From Arthrobacter silvisoli (lineage in GTDB: Bacteria > Actinomycetota > Actinomycetes > Actinomycetales > Micrococcaceae): a stretch of DNA of 64,000 bases. Position 1 is the first letter of the stretch. Every line of letters begins with the position of its first letter. Under the pieces are notes generated by a model that saw only the letters and a program-made list of their open reading frames with translations, was not told the origin of the DNA and did not search any database. The translations under genes were made by a program, and so were the position numbers. This document shows, piece by piece, positions 15,413 through 25,378 of this stretch. The stretch lies in NCBI RefSeq assembly GCF_003369445.1, contig NZ_QRCU01000003.1, forward strand, positions 1 to 64,000. Reading direction: 5' to 3'.

Positions 15413-18400
15413 TCAGCGGAACACGATGTCCACCGGGTTGGCCTCCGAACGCCACTGACCCGGCACGCCGGGGCCGCTGATCACCGGAGCCGTGAGCACG
15501 CCGGACCGGTTGGTGCGCTTGTCCCGCAGGATCTCCGTGACCGAGCCGAGGTGCCGGGAGAGATCGATGACATTTTCCGGGGCGGCGAGCAGCAGTTGGA
15601 AGCCGAACTCGTGCAGCGCCTTGATGCCCGCGCCGGCAAACTCCTCGGAGGCGAGCACGAAGGCCTCGTCCATCATCACGGTGCCGTACGTGGTGAAGCC
15701 CTGCTCCGCGATGCCCAGCTGGTAGCTCAGCGCCGCGGCCATGATGAACGCGGTGAAGCGCTGCCGCTCGCCGCCGGACATGGAGCCGGTGTCCGTGTGC
15801 ATGAAGACTTCCGTCTTCACACCGCCACGCGGGCCCTGCACCTGCCGGTGTTCCTTGCACTGGATGAACAGGTGGCCGCGCACGTCCAGCACCTCGGCCC
15901 GCCAGCGGCGGTCCTCCGGCGCCTGCGAACCGAGCCGCTTGACCAGCGTCTCGAGGGACTTGTAGCGGTTGCCGAGTTCGACGTCGTCCTCCGCCGTGCT
16001 GCCGGCGGCACCGGCAGAACCAGTGCGGCGGCTGTGGCGGGCTTTGAGCGCGTTCTGGATGGCGTCCTTGAACTGCTTGGCGGTGGCGGGCATAGTCTGC
16101 TTGATGTCCAGCTCGAGGTAGCTGCCCTCGTGGAAGTTCACCTCGGACAGGATGCCGTTCAGCGGCAGGATGCGGCTGGTGATGGCCCGCCGTTCCTCGT
16201 CCAGCAGGTGCAGCAGGGTGCTGAAGGATTCGTGTGTGCGCTGGTTGAAGAACTGCCTGAACTCGGCCTCCTGCGCCGGCAGGCCTTCACTGACGATCTG
16301 GTGGTAGCGGGACTCGAACTCGCCGGCCGCCCCGATCGACGTGCCGTGGTCCGCGGAAATCGCCGTGCCCCAGTCGCGCACGAAGCCTTCGAAGATACGG
16401 CTGAGCCGTTCCGCGAGGGCCTGCCCCTTGGACTCGGCCGCGTGCAGCTCGGCGAGCAGCGAGGTGCGGACCCGGTTGGCCAGGTTGTCCAGTTCGTGCA
16501 GTTCGGTGATGTCGCCGAAGCCGGTGAACTGCGGTTCCAGCGCGGCGACGGTGGCGTCCGACGGCGGCGCGTCGGCCAGGCGCTGGCGCGCCGCGTCCAG
16601 CAACGAGTCGGCCATGGTCATCTGCTGGTCCAGGGCCTTGTATTCGCTTTGCAACACGGCGGCCGAACCTGTGGAGGACTGGTGCTTTTCGCGCACGGCC
16701 TCAATGCTGGCGCGCAGCGGTTCGAGGTCCGCCTGCGCAGCCAGGGCGTCCTTGAGGCGCTGCTCGATTCGGGCCAGCTCATCCGCGGCCACCGCGGCGG
16801 ACACCTGTTCCCAGCTGCGTTCGTCCTCGGCCACGCGGCGGAGGGCCTCAAGTTGCCGGGCCATGCCCTGGTGCGAATCTTCGCGGCTCTGGGCGAGCTC
16901 GGCGGCCTTGGCCAGCTCGTTCTCCAGTTCCCCGACCTTCGCGGCGAGCAGCTCCTGCTTGGCGGCGTTGTCGAAGCCCAGCACGTAATCCTGGCGGCCG
17001 GTGAAGCGGTCATCCTTCTCCACGGTGTGCCGGTTCCGCTTGACCACGCCGCCCAGGCTCAGGCCCTTGTCCAGGCCCGCCAGCTTGTCCGGGTCCTCCA
17101 CGCAGGGGTAGGCGAAGTCCAAGGCGATCCGCTCGCGGACCCATTCCCCGGCGTCGGCGTTGATCCCCGAGGTGAGGATGTCCAGCTTCGTCAGGAGATC
17201 GCCGTCGGACACGTCCTCCACGGCCAGCGCACCGCCGGCGAGCGGCTTGGACACGTCCACCGCGCGCAGGGCGCCGCGGATGGTGTTGTCGTTCAGGAAG
17301 CGCGTGACGGCGGCAAAGTGCTCGCCGGGGACCAGCAGCGTGGTGGCGAGGCTGCGCAGGGCCCGCTCGGCGGCGGGCCGCCATTGCTCCTCCCCTTCCA
17401 CGAGGTCGATCAGCTCGCCTGCGAAAGGCAGGCGCTCTTCCGGGACACCCGTTGCCGCCGCGATGGCGGCCCGGTTCTCAATGCTCGACGGCGGCAGCAA
17501 CGACTTGCTGCTCCGCAGCGACGCGAGTTCCTGCTGCGCCGTGGCAAGTTCGCGCTTCTTGCTCGCGTGCCCGTCGAAGGCCTCGAAGCGCAGTTCACGC
17601 AGCGCCTCGGAATCGTCCTGGAGCTCGGCCGAACGCGCCGCCGCCTGCTCGTGGGCCTGGCTCCAGCCCTCGGCCGACCACTCAAGGTCCAGGCCGGCGT
17701 CGGCCAAGGCCTTCCGGGCCGCGGCCTCCACGTCCTGCCGCAGCTTCAGGCCTAGCCGGGCGTTCTCCAGCGACTGCTCGATCGCCGAAATCGCGTTGCC
17801 ACCCTGGTTGTTGTAGTCCGACTCGAGCTGCCGCAGCTCCTTGGCCAGGGCATCACGGACCGACCGTTCAGCGCCGAGCTCCTTGGCCTTCTCCTGGGCG
17901 AGCTCCTTGAAGCGGGCCAGGGTCTTCGTGCGGACCTCGACGGCGAGCTGCTGCTTGTATGAATCGAATTCCTCGCCGCTGAGCTCCCGCAGCCTGTTCG
18001 CCTCCAGCAGCGACTGCGCGTACTCCCGGTTCAGTCCGGGCACCGGCGCCAGCTGGTCGCGCTGCTGCCGCACGTCCTCCAGGCGCTGCCGGATGGACAT
18101 CAGGTTGCTGAATTCCTCCACGACGTCGTCCGCCGCCGCGAGCGTGGCCGGCGGGTCGAGCACCTGGTCCCGGAAGAAGGTGTTGACGCTGCCGCCCAGG
18201 CCCTTGCCCGCCTGGATCACCCGCAGCAGCGGCAGGGCCTGGTCCGAGCTGATCCCGAGCAGGCGGCGGAAACGCTCCGCGAACGCCTTGTGCACGTCGA
18301 AAACCTGCGCCTCGGGGAAGATACCCTCCAGGGCCCCCTTGGTGAAGCGCTTCTCCGCGATGCCCTCGATCGCAGCCAGGTCCAGCGGCTTGTGGTCGAT

Positions 18401-18862
18401 CAGGTAGAAGCGGCCGACGCTGGACTCCGTGCCGTTCTTCGGCAGGTCGAAAAGCGCCGACACCGTCACCCGGGTGCCGGCGGCGTTGTCGAACGTCAGC
18501 GCGACGGCGGACCAGGTGGCGCCCGGCCGCTGGAAGGCACTGGCCGAGCCCTCGCCCACCGCTTTGTCGCCCACCTTGCCGCGCATGTACGTGAACGTGG
18601 TGCGCCTGTCCTCCACGGAACCGCCGGCCCGCTGCGCCGCCGCCTCGTTCGAGCGCGGCCGGGCATCGAAGACCCGCAGCATGGCGTCGAACAGCGTCGA
18701 CTTGCCGACGCCTGAGTTGCCCGTCAGCAAGGTGCCGTTGCGGTCCACGTGCATTGTGTGCGCCCCGTGGAAGGTGCCCCAGTTGACCACCTGCACCAGC
18801 GCCAGCCGCATCTGGCCCGGGTTCACCTGCTCGCCGATCGGAAGCATGCTCGCGATGGTCAC
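15413..18862 (-). CDS. jetC: JetC/MksB-type SMC-like ATPase of a Wadjet-family condensin
   Basis: The 1149-residue protein is an SMC-like ATPase: Walker [10 protein letters not shown] at residues 48-56, long coiled-coil arms (about 280-430 and 640-800), signature SGGERQR at 1029-1035, and Walker B TVMMDE with Asp1065-Glu1066. The N-terminus ([20 protein letters not shown]) is typical of JetC/MksB. With JetA and JetB it forms a loop-extruding complex; in Wadjet systems it hands small circular DNA to the JetD nuclease. GTG 18862 overlaps the jetB stop (GTGA). No jetD follows: the next gene is the convergent FBP gene. Confidence 0.9.
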   Translation of the reverse strand: MTIASMLPIGEQVNPGQMRLALVQVVNWGTFHGAHTMHVDRNGTLLTGNSGVGKSTLFDAMLRVFDARPRSNEAAAQRAGGSVEDRRTTFTYMRGKVGDKAVGEGSASAFQRPGATWSAVALTFDNAAGTRVTVSALFDLPKNGTESSVGRFYLIDHKPLDLAAIEGIAEKRFTKGALEGIFPEAQVFDVHKAFAERFRRLLGISSDQALPLLRVIQAGKGLGGSVNTFFRDQVLDPPATLAAADDVVEEFSNLMSIRQRLEDVRQQRDQLAPVPGLNREYAQSLLEANRLRELSGEEFDSYKQQLAVEVRTKTLARFKELAQEKAKELGAERSVRDALAKELRQLESDYNNQGGNAISAIEQSLENARLGLKLRQDVEAAARKALADAGLDLEWSAEGWSQAHEQAAARSAELQDDSEALRELRFEAFDGHASKKRELATAQQELASLRSSKSLLPPSSIENRAAIAAATGVPEERLPFAGELIDLVEGEEQWRPAAERALRSLATTLLVPGEHFAAVTRFLNDNTIRGALRAVDVSKPLAGGALAVEDVSDGDLLTKLDILTSGINADAGEWVRERIALDFAYPCVEDPDKLAGLDKGLSLGGVVKRNRHTVEKDDRFTGRQDYVLGFDNAAKQELLAAKVGELENELAKAAELAQSREDSHQGMARQLEALRRVAEDERSWEQVSAAVAADELARIEQRLKDALAAQADLEPLRASIEAVREKHQSSTGSAAVLQSEYKALDQQMTMADSLLDAARQRLADAPPSDATVAALEPQFTGFGDITELHELDNLANRVRTSLLAELHAAESKGQALAERLSRIFEGFVRDWGTAISADHGTSIGAAGEFESRYHQIVSEGLPAQEAEFRQFFNQRTHESFSTLLHLLDEERRAITSRILPLNGILSEVNFHEGSYLELDIKQTMPATAKQFKDAIQNALKARHSRRTGSAGAAGSTAEDDVELGNRYKSLETLVKRLGSQAPEDRRWRAEVLDVRGHLFIQCKEHRQVQGPRGGVKTEVFMHTDTGSMSGGERQRFTAFIMAAALSYQLGIAEQGFTTYGTVMMDEAFVLASEEFAGAGIKALHEFGFQLLLAAPENVIDLSRHLGSVTEILRDKRTNRSGVLTAPVISGPGVPGQWRSEANPVDIVFR

Positions 18863-19797
18863 TTTGTGCTCCCGTCAGTTGTGGTTGCGGATGCCTCCGC
18901 GGTGGATGCCGATGCCGCCGAAGAGGCGGGGCCGGCATCGGCATTCTCGCCACCCAAGGTGCCGTTACCAGTTTCGGAAGCCTCGCCGTCGTCGTCCGTT
19001 TCTGCCAGTTCCAGGAGCGGCTCGGTGCCGGTTTCGTCGGCCCCCGCTGCTACCAGGGCTTCGATTTGGGCGGGGATGTCGCCGATGTTTTCGAAGGGGA
19101 GGGCCAGCGGGAGGGCCTGGGAGATGGAGAAGGTGTCGTCAATGCCGGTGGCCAGGAGGAGCTGGCGGGCCAGGAGCTTGGTGATGGTGCGGTTGACCAC
19201 GTCGGCGTCGCGCAGGGCGTCCTGCTGTCCGGAGGGCTGGTAGTGGGCCACGAGTTCGGAGATTTCCTCGCGGGTGATGGTGGGCTCGGTCTGGGCCGAG
19301 GCGTGCCGGTCCAGCAGCAGGCGCAGGCGCAGCAGCACAATCGTTTCCACGCGGCTCAGGGCACGCTGCTGGCGCAGGATGCTGGAGCGGGCACCGCCGC
19401 CGATCACTTCCGGGTCCACCGGGCGGAGCACCGCAATCTTGCGTTCGTGGTCGAGTTGCAGGTTCAGGAACAGCTCGGAGAGGCGGCTGCGGAGGATCTG
19501 CTGGTTGTCGAGCAGGGTGGTCCAGAGCTTTTCGTCCCGGCCGCCGTCGACATATGGCCCCTTCAGCAGCCGCACCAGGGCCTGGCGCAGCTTCATGGGC
19601 AGCACCCCGGTGTCCCCCGGGAAGAGGGCAGCGCCGTCAACGAAGGTATCGCGCGGCGTCACACGGAATGGATCTGCGCTGACATGTTCGAGGTGGACAT
19701 GTCCGTCCCCGGATGCCTCCGCATGGACATGGTGCGTTATGTCCACGCCGTCCTGCGGTGGGTGGACCTGTCCGTCGGTGGTGGGGGCGTCAGTCAT
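18859..19797 (-). CDS. jetB: JetB/MksE-type DUF4194 protein
   Basis: The 312-residue protein has a DUF4194 core at about residues 65-245 ([55 protein letters not shown]). It is the winged-helix partner that links the JetA kleisin to JetC. Both ends carry additions not typical of the family: about 55 His/Asp-rich residues in front ([18 protein letters not shown]) and an acidic, Ala/Ser/Thr-rich tail of about 60. The front extension is encoded by a palindromic repeat (19690-19780). It overlaps jetA by 8 bases and jetC by 4. Confidence 0.88.
   Translation of the reverse strand: MTDAPTTDGQVHPPQDGVDITHHVHAEASGDGHVHLEHVSADPFRVTPRDTFVDGAALFPGDTGVLPMKLRQALVRLLKGPYVDGGRDEKLWTTLLDNQQILRSRLSELFLNLQLDHERKIAVLRPVDPEVIGGGARSSILRQQRALSRVETIVLLRLRLLLDRHASAQTEPTITREEISELVAHYQPSGQQDALRDADVVNRTITKLLARQLLLATGIDDTFSISQALPLALPFENIGDIPAQIEALVAAGADETGTEPLLELAETDDDGEASETGNGTLGGENADAGPASSAASASTAEASATTTDGSTK
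19690..19780 (-). repeat. GGACATGTCC-family repeat, copy inside jetB
   Basis: On the minus strand this reads GGACAGGTCCA, then ACATAACGCACCATGTCCA, then GGACATGTCCACC. The same blocks occur in the same order in the intergenic copy at 381-464. It lies in frame near the start of jetB and encodes the His-rich N-terminal extension before the DUF4194 core. Confidence 0.55.
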
Positions 19798-21283
19798 CGG
19801 AATCCTTGTCGGAGGTCACAGCAGCGGAGGCCACGTCGGGGACGGTGAGTGTCACGAGCGGCAGGTACGCAGTGCGGGTGCTGCCGTCGATTTGTTCGAA
19901 GTCGATGTTTTCCCAGGCTTCCTGTCCGAACGCCGCGCCGCTGTGCAGGGCGTGCGACAGCAGGGCGCGGACGGTGTTGATGTGCCGTTCGTCGCCGGGC
20001 AGGTTCTCCCAGGCCTCCGCCAAGGTGGAGGCTCCCGCGGCAGCCGCACGGACGACGTCGGGCCTCGCCTTCGCGGACCGCAGGGACCGTACGCGGTCCG
20101 CATCGCTGAAGGCGATCGGCTCTGCGAGTTTGGGCGGCGCCGCGAACTCGTCCGGGTCGAAGAGCTTGACCATGGCGAGCGACTCGAAGGCGGCGTTGTA
20201 GAGCACCGGGGCGCGGACCAGGCCGGGCCGGTCGCGTTCGTACGGCATGGAACGGATGGCCTGCTCCGCCTCCCGCAGGACGTTCCGCAGCCGCACGGAC
20301 TGGCGGATATCGTCACTTTGGATGTAGGCGTTGAGGCTCTCGGAGAGCTTGCCGTAGATCCGCTGGATCTGGCTGTGCTGGGTGCGGAGTTCGGCCACAA
20401 GGTTCCTGAGTGTCTCGCGGTCCTCATGGCTGAGCTCGTCGGCGAACTGCCGGCCCAGCACCTCGCCGATTGCGGAGCGGAAGCGCAGCTGCTGCTGGGG
20501 GTCTTCGAGGAACGCGGTGAAGGAGCGGAAGGTCCTGCCTTCGGGGCTCTGGCGCAGGCGCTTGTCCGCCTCCAGGACCTGGGCCATGGTGGCGCCCTTG
20601 CTGAGGGATTCCTCGATGATCTGGTTGCGCAACTCGCCCACCAGTTCCTCGATGCGGTCGCGCATTTTCTTGTAATCGGCGGGCAGGCTGGCGGCGAGGT
20701 CCAGGATGTTCCCGGCGGCCTCGACAGCTTCCTCGTCGTCCAGCAGGCCGTCGAAATCGCCGGAGCTGATGTCCGCGATCAGTTGCTGGCGCTCCTGGAT
20801 TTCGTCTTCCAGGGCTTCCAGGCGGGCGCTCTGGTCCGGGTTGGTTTCGTTGGCGAGCTTCTCGACGTCGCCCAGCAGCGTCCCCAGGCGGGAACCGTTC
20901 AGGGTGGAGCGTTCGCTGGAAAGGCTGTCCAGGAACGCCAGCACGCGGGCCGCGGCTTCCGTGACTTCGTAGACGATCCGGCCGGACTGGTTCCGGCGGG
21001 TCAGGAACTGCTTGCGGGTCCATTCGTCGCCGAACGACTTGCCGTTCGCCGATCCGCCCAGTCCCGGCTCCTGGCGGCGGAGCTGCTCAAGGAAGGCGTC
21101 GACGTCGGCGTGGAACTCTTCGAGCGGAAGCTGCGGCCGGGCGCGGGTGAAGGATGCCTGCAGCACCGCAATCACCCAGGGCGCCGAGCGCGTCAGGGCC
21201 CAGGCCGGGCCCTTGGTGAGGAGTTCCAGGTCCCGGAGTCGGGCACCGATGGCGTCAGCCGAGGACATCGCTGAGCGTGACAC
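19790..21283 (-). CDS. jetA: JetA/MksF-type DUF3375 kleisin-like protein
   Basis: The 497-residue protein matches DUF3375: [20 protein letters not shown] at the N-terminus, a helical middle ([20 protein letters not shown]) and a C-terminal domain with [19 protein letters not shown]. In Wadjet/MksBEF condensins this subunit bridges the heads of the SMC dimer. It is the first gene of jetABC. GTG 21283 is preferred because AAGGAGAG lies just before it; an in-frame ATG at 21268 lacks such a site. Confidence 0.9.
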   Translation of the reverse strand: MSRSAMSSADAIGARLRDLELLTKGPAWALTRSAPWVIAVLQASFTRARPQLPLEEFHADVDAFLEQLRRQEPGLGGSANGKSFGDEWTRKQFLTRRNQSGRIVYEVTEAAARVLAFLDSLSSERSTLNGSRLGTLLGDVEKLANETNPDQSARLEALEDEIQERQQLIADISSGDFDGLLDDEEAVEAAGNILDLAASLPADYKKMRDRIEELVGELRNQIIEESLSKGATMAQVLEADKRLRQSPEGRTFRSFTAFLEDPQQQLRFRSAIGEVLGRQFADELSHEDRETLRNLVAELRTQHSQIQRIYGKLSESLNAYIQSDDIRQSVRLRNVLREAEQAIRSMPYERDRPGLVRAPVLYNAAFESLAMVKLFDPDEFAAPPKLAEPIAFSDADRVRSLRSAKARPDVVRAAAAGASTLAEAWENLPGDERHINTVRALLSHALHSGAAFGQEAWENIDFEQIDGSTRTAYLPLVTLTVPDVASAAVTSDKDSDD

Positions 21284-21615
21284 ACACTCTCCTTCAGCTG
21301 CCGCGGTACGTCGTGGCAGCGGGATTTTCCGGAAACTGCCCGTTCAAGGTTAACGCAGGGCGGCCGGTGCCGTCGGCCCGGCCCGTCCGCCCGGCTTCGG
21401 GGGACCTTCCGCAACCGCGCCGTGACCTTGCTTCCCCGGACGATTTCAATCACGCAACAACTCCGCGCGGCGCGCCCGCGTTGCTGGCCGGAAACCCCGG
21501 GCCGCTCCTAATCTCGAAACACCGGCCTTCCCCGGACTGCACCACACCCTGTTCAAAGCACCACCCTCAGCTCAGGCACACCATTCCTCAGGCACATAAG
21601 TCCAAAGGGGGACCA
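21284..21615. other. Divergent intergenic region upstream of jetA
   Basis: There is no credible gene. Stop-free frames here are rich in Pro and Arg and match nothing. Promoters for jetA (leftward) and the small membrane protein (rightward) must be here, but I see no clear boxes, no large inverted repeat, and no regulator gene of the BrxR type. Confidence 0.4.
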
Positions 21616-21906
21616 ATGAACCTCGATTTCACGGCTCTGGACACGTCCGTCTATGTCTTCATCGGAACGCTGCTGATCGGGCTCGCCCTGGCCGCCTTCC
21701 TGGCCGTGGCTGCACTGGCAACGCTTGCCTTGGCAGGGACCGGGCAGTTCCTCTGGTTCCTGCTGCGGAGCGCCTTGGGCGCGCTGGTCGATGGAATCAA
21801 CTTCGCCTGGGAGCGGGTGGTCCACCAAGCCGGGAATGTTGAGATTCCGGGAGAACTGCAGGCAATGACGGGCTCCCTGGTGCGCCAGCCCAATACGCTT
21901 CACTAG
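21616..21906 (+). CDS. Small membrane protein of unknown function
   Basis: The 96-residue protein has two predicted membrane helices in the first 60 residues (VYVFIGTLLIGLALAAFLAV and FLWFLLRSALGALVDG), then a soluble tail. The frame is open upstream to 21277, but ATG 21616 has a strong AAAGGGGGA site. I do not recognise a family. Its build resembles the N-terminal part of the membrane protein at 25379. It sits between jetA and the PadR gene, with no clear link to either. Confidence 0.7.
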   Translation: MNLDFTALDTSVYVFIGTLLIGLALAAFLAVAALATLALAGTGQFLWFLLRSALGALVDGINFAWERVVHQAGNVEIPGELQAMTGSLVRQPNTLH

Positions 21907-21941
21907 CCGCGGACACCACCACAGCACCGGCGAACGGCCGG

Positions 21942-22538
21942 CTAGTCCGCAAGGATGTGGTACAGCGCCCTCCGGGCTTCATCGATTTTCTCCATGGCGG
22001 CCTTGCGCTGTTGATCGCTCGCCGCGATGCGGAACTGATGGATGACCCGCATGAGCTTCACCACGCTCTCGTGAAACGCGGGCAGGGCGCCCTCGGGGTC
22101 CGCGTCCCAGGCGTTGTTCAGCTCTTCGGCGTGCTCGGCCACGTAGGCCTTGCCCGCCTCCGTGAGCGTGAACTCTGTGCGCCTGCCCTCCCCTACGGGT
22201 TCGATCAGTTCCTCATCCACAAGCTGCTGCAGCGTCGGGTAGATGGACCCCGGGCTGGGACGCCAGGCGCCGGACGTCTTTTCGGCAATGGTCTGGATCA
22301 GCCCGTATCCGTTGGAAGGCTTCTCGGCCAGGAGGGAAAGGATCGCCCAGCGGACGTCACCCCTGCTGGCCCGCCGAAAACCGCCGGGGCCAAAGCCCGG
22401 TCCAAAGCCGGGTCCGAACCCGCCGCGTCCGAACCCGCCTCCACCATGGCCGTGGGGTCCGCGGTGGCTCCTGCCGCGCTCGAAACGACCGTTGCCGGGC
22501 CTGCAGTCTCCGTGCTCGTTGTTGTGAGTGCCTTTCAT
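21942..22538 (-). CDS. PadR-family transcriptional regulator with a Gly/Arg-rich N-terminus
   Basis: The 198-residue protein has a PadR winged helix (RWAILSLLAEKPSNGYGLIQ, SPGSIYPTLQQLVDEELIEP, RTEFTLTEAGKAYV) and a C-terminal dimerisation region with helices. The first 55 residues form a Gly/Phe/Arg/His-rich tail with FGPGFGPGFGPG repeats, common in actinobacterial PadR proteins. An AT-rich palindrome (22586-22605) about 50 bases upstream is a likely autoregulatory operator. No pump gene, the usual PadR target, lies next to it. Confidence 0.9.
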   Translation of the reverse strand: MKGTHNNEHGDCRPGNGRFERGRSHRGPHGHGGGGFGRGGFGPGFGPGFGPGGFRRASRGDVRWAILSLLAEKPSNGYGLIQTIAEKTSGAWRPSPGSIYPTLQQLVDEELIEPVGEGRRTEFTLTEAGKAYVAEHAEELNNAWDADPEGALPAFHESVVKLMRVIHQFRIAASDQQRKAAMEKIDEARRALYHILAD

Positions 22539-22585
22539 GGTGGCACCAGCCTTTCTGCCTGATGAACGCCAACCATCTGGCGATA

Positions 22586-22605
22586 CTTAACGATATATCG
22601 CTGAA
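22586..22605. promoter_or_regulatory. PadR-type operator palindrome
   Basis: CGATATATCG (22591-22600) is a perfect 10-bp palindrome in an AT-rich island, flanked by CTTAA and CTGAA. PadR regulators bind such ATAT-centred palindromes, and it lies just upstream of the padR-type gene. A repressor site for autoregulation is inferred. Confidence 0.6.
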
Positions 22606-22698
22606 TATTGCCAAGCAAGGCCCTTTTCAGGTGACGGATGGCAGCCGGCGGCCCGGAGGAGGCTTCTCCCGGGCCCAACGCGTTCTCTGGCAGAGCTA

Positions 22699-22714
22699 GC
22701 TACCCGCGGGTAGC
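22699..22714. promoter_or_regulatory. 16-bp perfect palindrome upstream of the acyl-CoA dehydrogenase
   Basis: GCTACCCGCGGGTAGC is a perfect palindrome about 80 bases before the acyl-CoA dehydrogenase ATG. Its form fits a TetR-family operator as used for fatty-acid genes in actinobacteria. No TetR gene is nearby, so the regulator is unknown. Confidence 0.5.
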
Positions 22715-22794
22715 ATTGAGGGACAGCTGAAGGGTTCACCACCCGAGGCGAACCCTGGGTCCTATGCCGCAGACGCGGCCGGAGGAGTCCTGCC

Positions 22795-24765
22795 ATGACA
22801 TCGACCACCGAGAACAGCGCGGTTGGGCGCAGCAGTTCCACCGTCACCGCAGCCGAAGCGCGGGCCGTCGCGGAAGCGGCCAGGGAGCAGGAATGGTCCC
22901 GCCCCAGCTTCGCCAAGGGCCTCTACCTCGGTGATTTCGACCTCGGGCTGATCCATCCGTGGCCGCAGGCCCGGGCGGACGACGTCGAACGCGGCGAAGC
23001 GTTCATGACGGCCCTGCGCGAGTACTGCCAAACCATGGACGGGCGCGCCATTGAACGCGACTCCCGCATCCCCGACCGCCACCTTGCCGGGCTGGCGGAG
23101 CTCGGTGTCTTCGGGATGAAGATTCCGCGGGAATACGGCGGCCTCGGCTTGTCCCTCGTCTACTACGGACGGGCCCTGGCGCTGCTGGGTTCGGTCCACC
23201 CCAGCCTGGGCGCCCTGATCTCGGCCCACCAGTCCATCGGCGTCCCCGAGCCGGTCAAGGTCTTCGGCACCGACGAACAGAAGCAGCAGTACCTGCCGCG
23301 CTGTGCCGCCGGCGCCATCACTGCTTTTCTCCTGACCGAGCCCGACGTCGGCAGCGACCCCGCCCGGATGGGCTGCACCGCGATCCCGGCGGACGACGGC
23401 GGTTCGTATGTTTTGGACGGCGTGAAACTGTGGACCACCAACGGGGTGATCGCCGAACTCGTGGTGGTCATGGCCAAGGTCCCGCCCTACACGGCCCCGG
23501 ACGGCACGGAACACAAGGGCGGCATCACCGCCTTCGTCGTGGACATGGACTCCCCCGGCATCACGGTGGAGAACCGCAACGCCTTCATGGGCCTGCACGG
23601 CATCGAAAACGGGGTCACCCGTTTCCACCAGGTCCGGGTTCCGGCCGCGAACCGGCTGGGCAAGGAAGGCCAGGGCCTGAAGATCGCCCTCACCACCCTC
23701 AACACGGGCCGGCTCTCCATTCCCGGCTTGTGCGTGGCTGCCGGCAAGTGGTCCCTCAAGATCGCCCGTGAATGGTCCAACGCCCGCACCCAGTGGGGCC
23801 GTCCTGTCGGCAAGCACGAGGCCGTGGGCAAGAAGATCGCGTTCATCGCAGCCACCACCTTCGCCTTGGAGGCGGTCTTTGAGCTGTGCGCCGAAATGGC
23901 CGACGCGGGGCAGAAAGACATCCGGATCGAAGCGGCCCTGGCCAAGCTCTGGTCCACGGAGCTGAGCTGCCAGATCGCCGATGAGCTGGTGCAGATCCGC
24001 GGCGGCCGCGGCTTCGAAACGGCCGACTCCCTGGAGGCCCGCGGGGAACGTGCCGTCGCCGCCGAACAGCTCTTCCGGGACCTGCGCATCAACCGGATCT
24101 TCGAAGGGTCTTCGGAGATCATGCGCCTGCTGATCGCCCGCGAAGCGGTGGACGCGCACCTCGCGGCAGCGGGCGACCTCGCCTCAGCGGACGCGAGCCT
24201 GCAGGACAAGGCCAGGGCCGCCGTCGGCGCCACCGGCTTCTATGCACGGTGGCTGCCCAAGCTGGTGGCCGGGGCGGGCATGGACCCGCGCTCCTACGGC
24301 GAGTTCGGCCGGCTCGCCCGGCACCTGCGCTACGTGGAGCGGGCCTCCCGGAAGCTGGCCCGGCAGACCTTCTACGGAATGGGCCGCTGGCAGGCCGGGC
24401 TGGAGCACAAGCAGGCGTTCCTGGGCAGGATCGTGGACATCGGCGCGGAGCTGTTCGCCATGGCCGCCAGCTGCTCGCGGGCAGAGGCGCTGCTGCGCAG
24501 CAACCCGGAGCACGGCGCCGCGGCCTTCGAACTCGCCGACGCCTACTGCGAACAGGCCCGGCTGCGGGTGGATGCATCCTTCGAGCAGCTCTGGAAGAAC
24601 ACGGACGACGCCGACCATGCGGTGTCGAGGAAGGTCCTCGCCGGGGATTACGCCTGGCTGGAGGCGGGGATCCTGGATTCCTCGGAAGGCACCGGCCCGT
24701 GGATCGCAGATGCGACGCCCGGACCGTCTGCCCGGGAGAACCTGCACCGCAAGTACCGCGCGTAG
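22795..24765 (+). CDS. Long acyl-CoA dehydrogenase family protein (FadE-type)
   Basis: The 656-residue protein has a standard acyl-CoA dehydrogenase core at residues 70-480 (LAGLAELGVFGMKIPREYGG, AFLLTEPDVGSDPARM, RGGRGFETADSLEARGE) with the expected catalytic Glu near residue 437 in RIFEGSSEIMRLLI. About 175 residues follow the core, as in VLCAD-like and mycobacterial FadE enzymes. It oxidises acyl-CoA to trans-2-enoyl-CoA with FAD and passes electrons to ETF; chain length is not known. It is a single gene with a palindromic operator candidate upstream. Confidence 0.92.
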   Translation: MTSTTENSAVGRSSSTVTAAEARAVAEAAREQEWSRPSFAKGLYLGDFDLGLIHPWPQARADDVERGEAFMTALREYCQTMDGRAIERDSRIPDRHLAGLAELGVFGMKIPREYGGLGLSLVYYGRALALLGSVHPSLGALISAHQSIGVPEPVKVFGTDEQKQQYLPRCAAGAITAFLLTEPDVGSDPARMGCTAIPADDGGSYVLDGVKLWTTNGVIAELVVVMAKVPPYTAPDGTEHKGGITAFVVDMDSPGITVENRNAFMGLHGIENGVTRFHQVRVPAANRLGKEGQGLKIALTTLNTGRLSIPGLCVAAGKWSLKIAREWSNARTQWGRPVGKHEAVGKKIAFIAATTFALEAVFELCAEMADAGQKDIRIEAALAKLWSTELSCQIADELVQIRGGRGFETADSLEARGERAVAAEQLFRDLRINRIFEGSSEIMRLLIAREAVDAHLAAAGDLASADASLQDKARAAVGATGFYARWLPKLVAGAGMDPRSYGEFGRLARHLRYVERASRKLARQTFYGMGRWQAGLEHKQAFLGRIVDIGAELFAMAASCSRAEALLRSNPEHGAAAFELADAYCEQARLRVDASFEQLWKNTDDADHAVSRKVLAGDYAWLEAGILDSSEGTGPWIADATPGPSARENLHRKYRA

Positions 24766-24830
24766 CGCGTTAGCGCGTAAGCCGACCGTCCCAACACCAA
24801 GCTCGCGTCGGTGGCCCTCGGCACGGCGCT

Positions 24831-25235
24831 TTAGCCGACTATCCCGTCGAGGTAGTACCAGCGGCGGTCCACCCGCAGGAAGCGGCTCTTTTCGCGCTGC
24901 ACTCCGCGTTCGCCGTCGTGCGAAAAATGTGCCGCGAACTCGACGGTCCCCTCCGAGTCCAGCGGGCCGCCGCGGGATGTTCCGATGATGTCCAGGCGGC
25001 GCCACTGCGTGTCCGGGTCGAGGTCCAAGGCGGCGGGACGGGTGTCCGGGTGCCAGGTGCGCAGCAGGTAGCCGGGGTCCAGCACCACGAAGGCGCTGTA
25101 CCGGGAGCGCATGAGCTGCTCCGCCGTCGGCGCTTCGGCGTCGCCGCGGTGGAAGACTCCGCAGCACTGCTCGTACTGTTCGCCGGACAGGCACGGGCAT
25201 GCGCCGTTCCGGAGCCTGGAAAGGTCGAGCGGCAT
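24831..25235 (-). CDS. YchJ-family protein with SEC-C metal-binding motif
   Basis: The 134-residue protein begins with a SEC-C motif (CPCLSGEQYEQCC), the zinc-binding CxC-x8-CC, followed by a compact NTF2-like domain (LMRSRYSAFVVLDPGYLLRTW, GTVEFAAHF, RWYYLDG). This is the YchJ/UPF0225 layout and normal length. Function is not established. It is convergent with the acyl-CoA dehydrogenase. Confidence 0.9.
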   Translation of the reverse strand: MPLDLSRLRNGACPCLSGEQYEQCCGVFHRGDAEAPTAEQLMRSRYSAFVVLDPGYLLRTWHPDTRPAALDLDPDTQWRRLDIIGTSRGGPLDSEGTVEFAAHFSHDGERGVQREKSRFLRVDRRWYYLDGIVG

Positions 25236-25378
25236 GGTTCCTCCCGGACGAGATAACAGCTTCGCTACAACCCGGGGCAGCGCGCGGCCGGCCGGGTGAT
25301 TCCGGCCGGATTCAATCGTAGGCTAGGAACCGTGCCCGGCATCCGGCACGGGTCGAAACTTCGGCGCGGGGAGGTTAC

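Noticed and set aside
15551-17755. A 734-codon open frame antisense to jetC
   Set aside because: It mirrors the high-GC third positions of jetC, has no recognisable domain, and the jetC frame has full SMC motifs.
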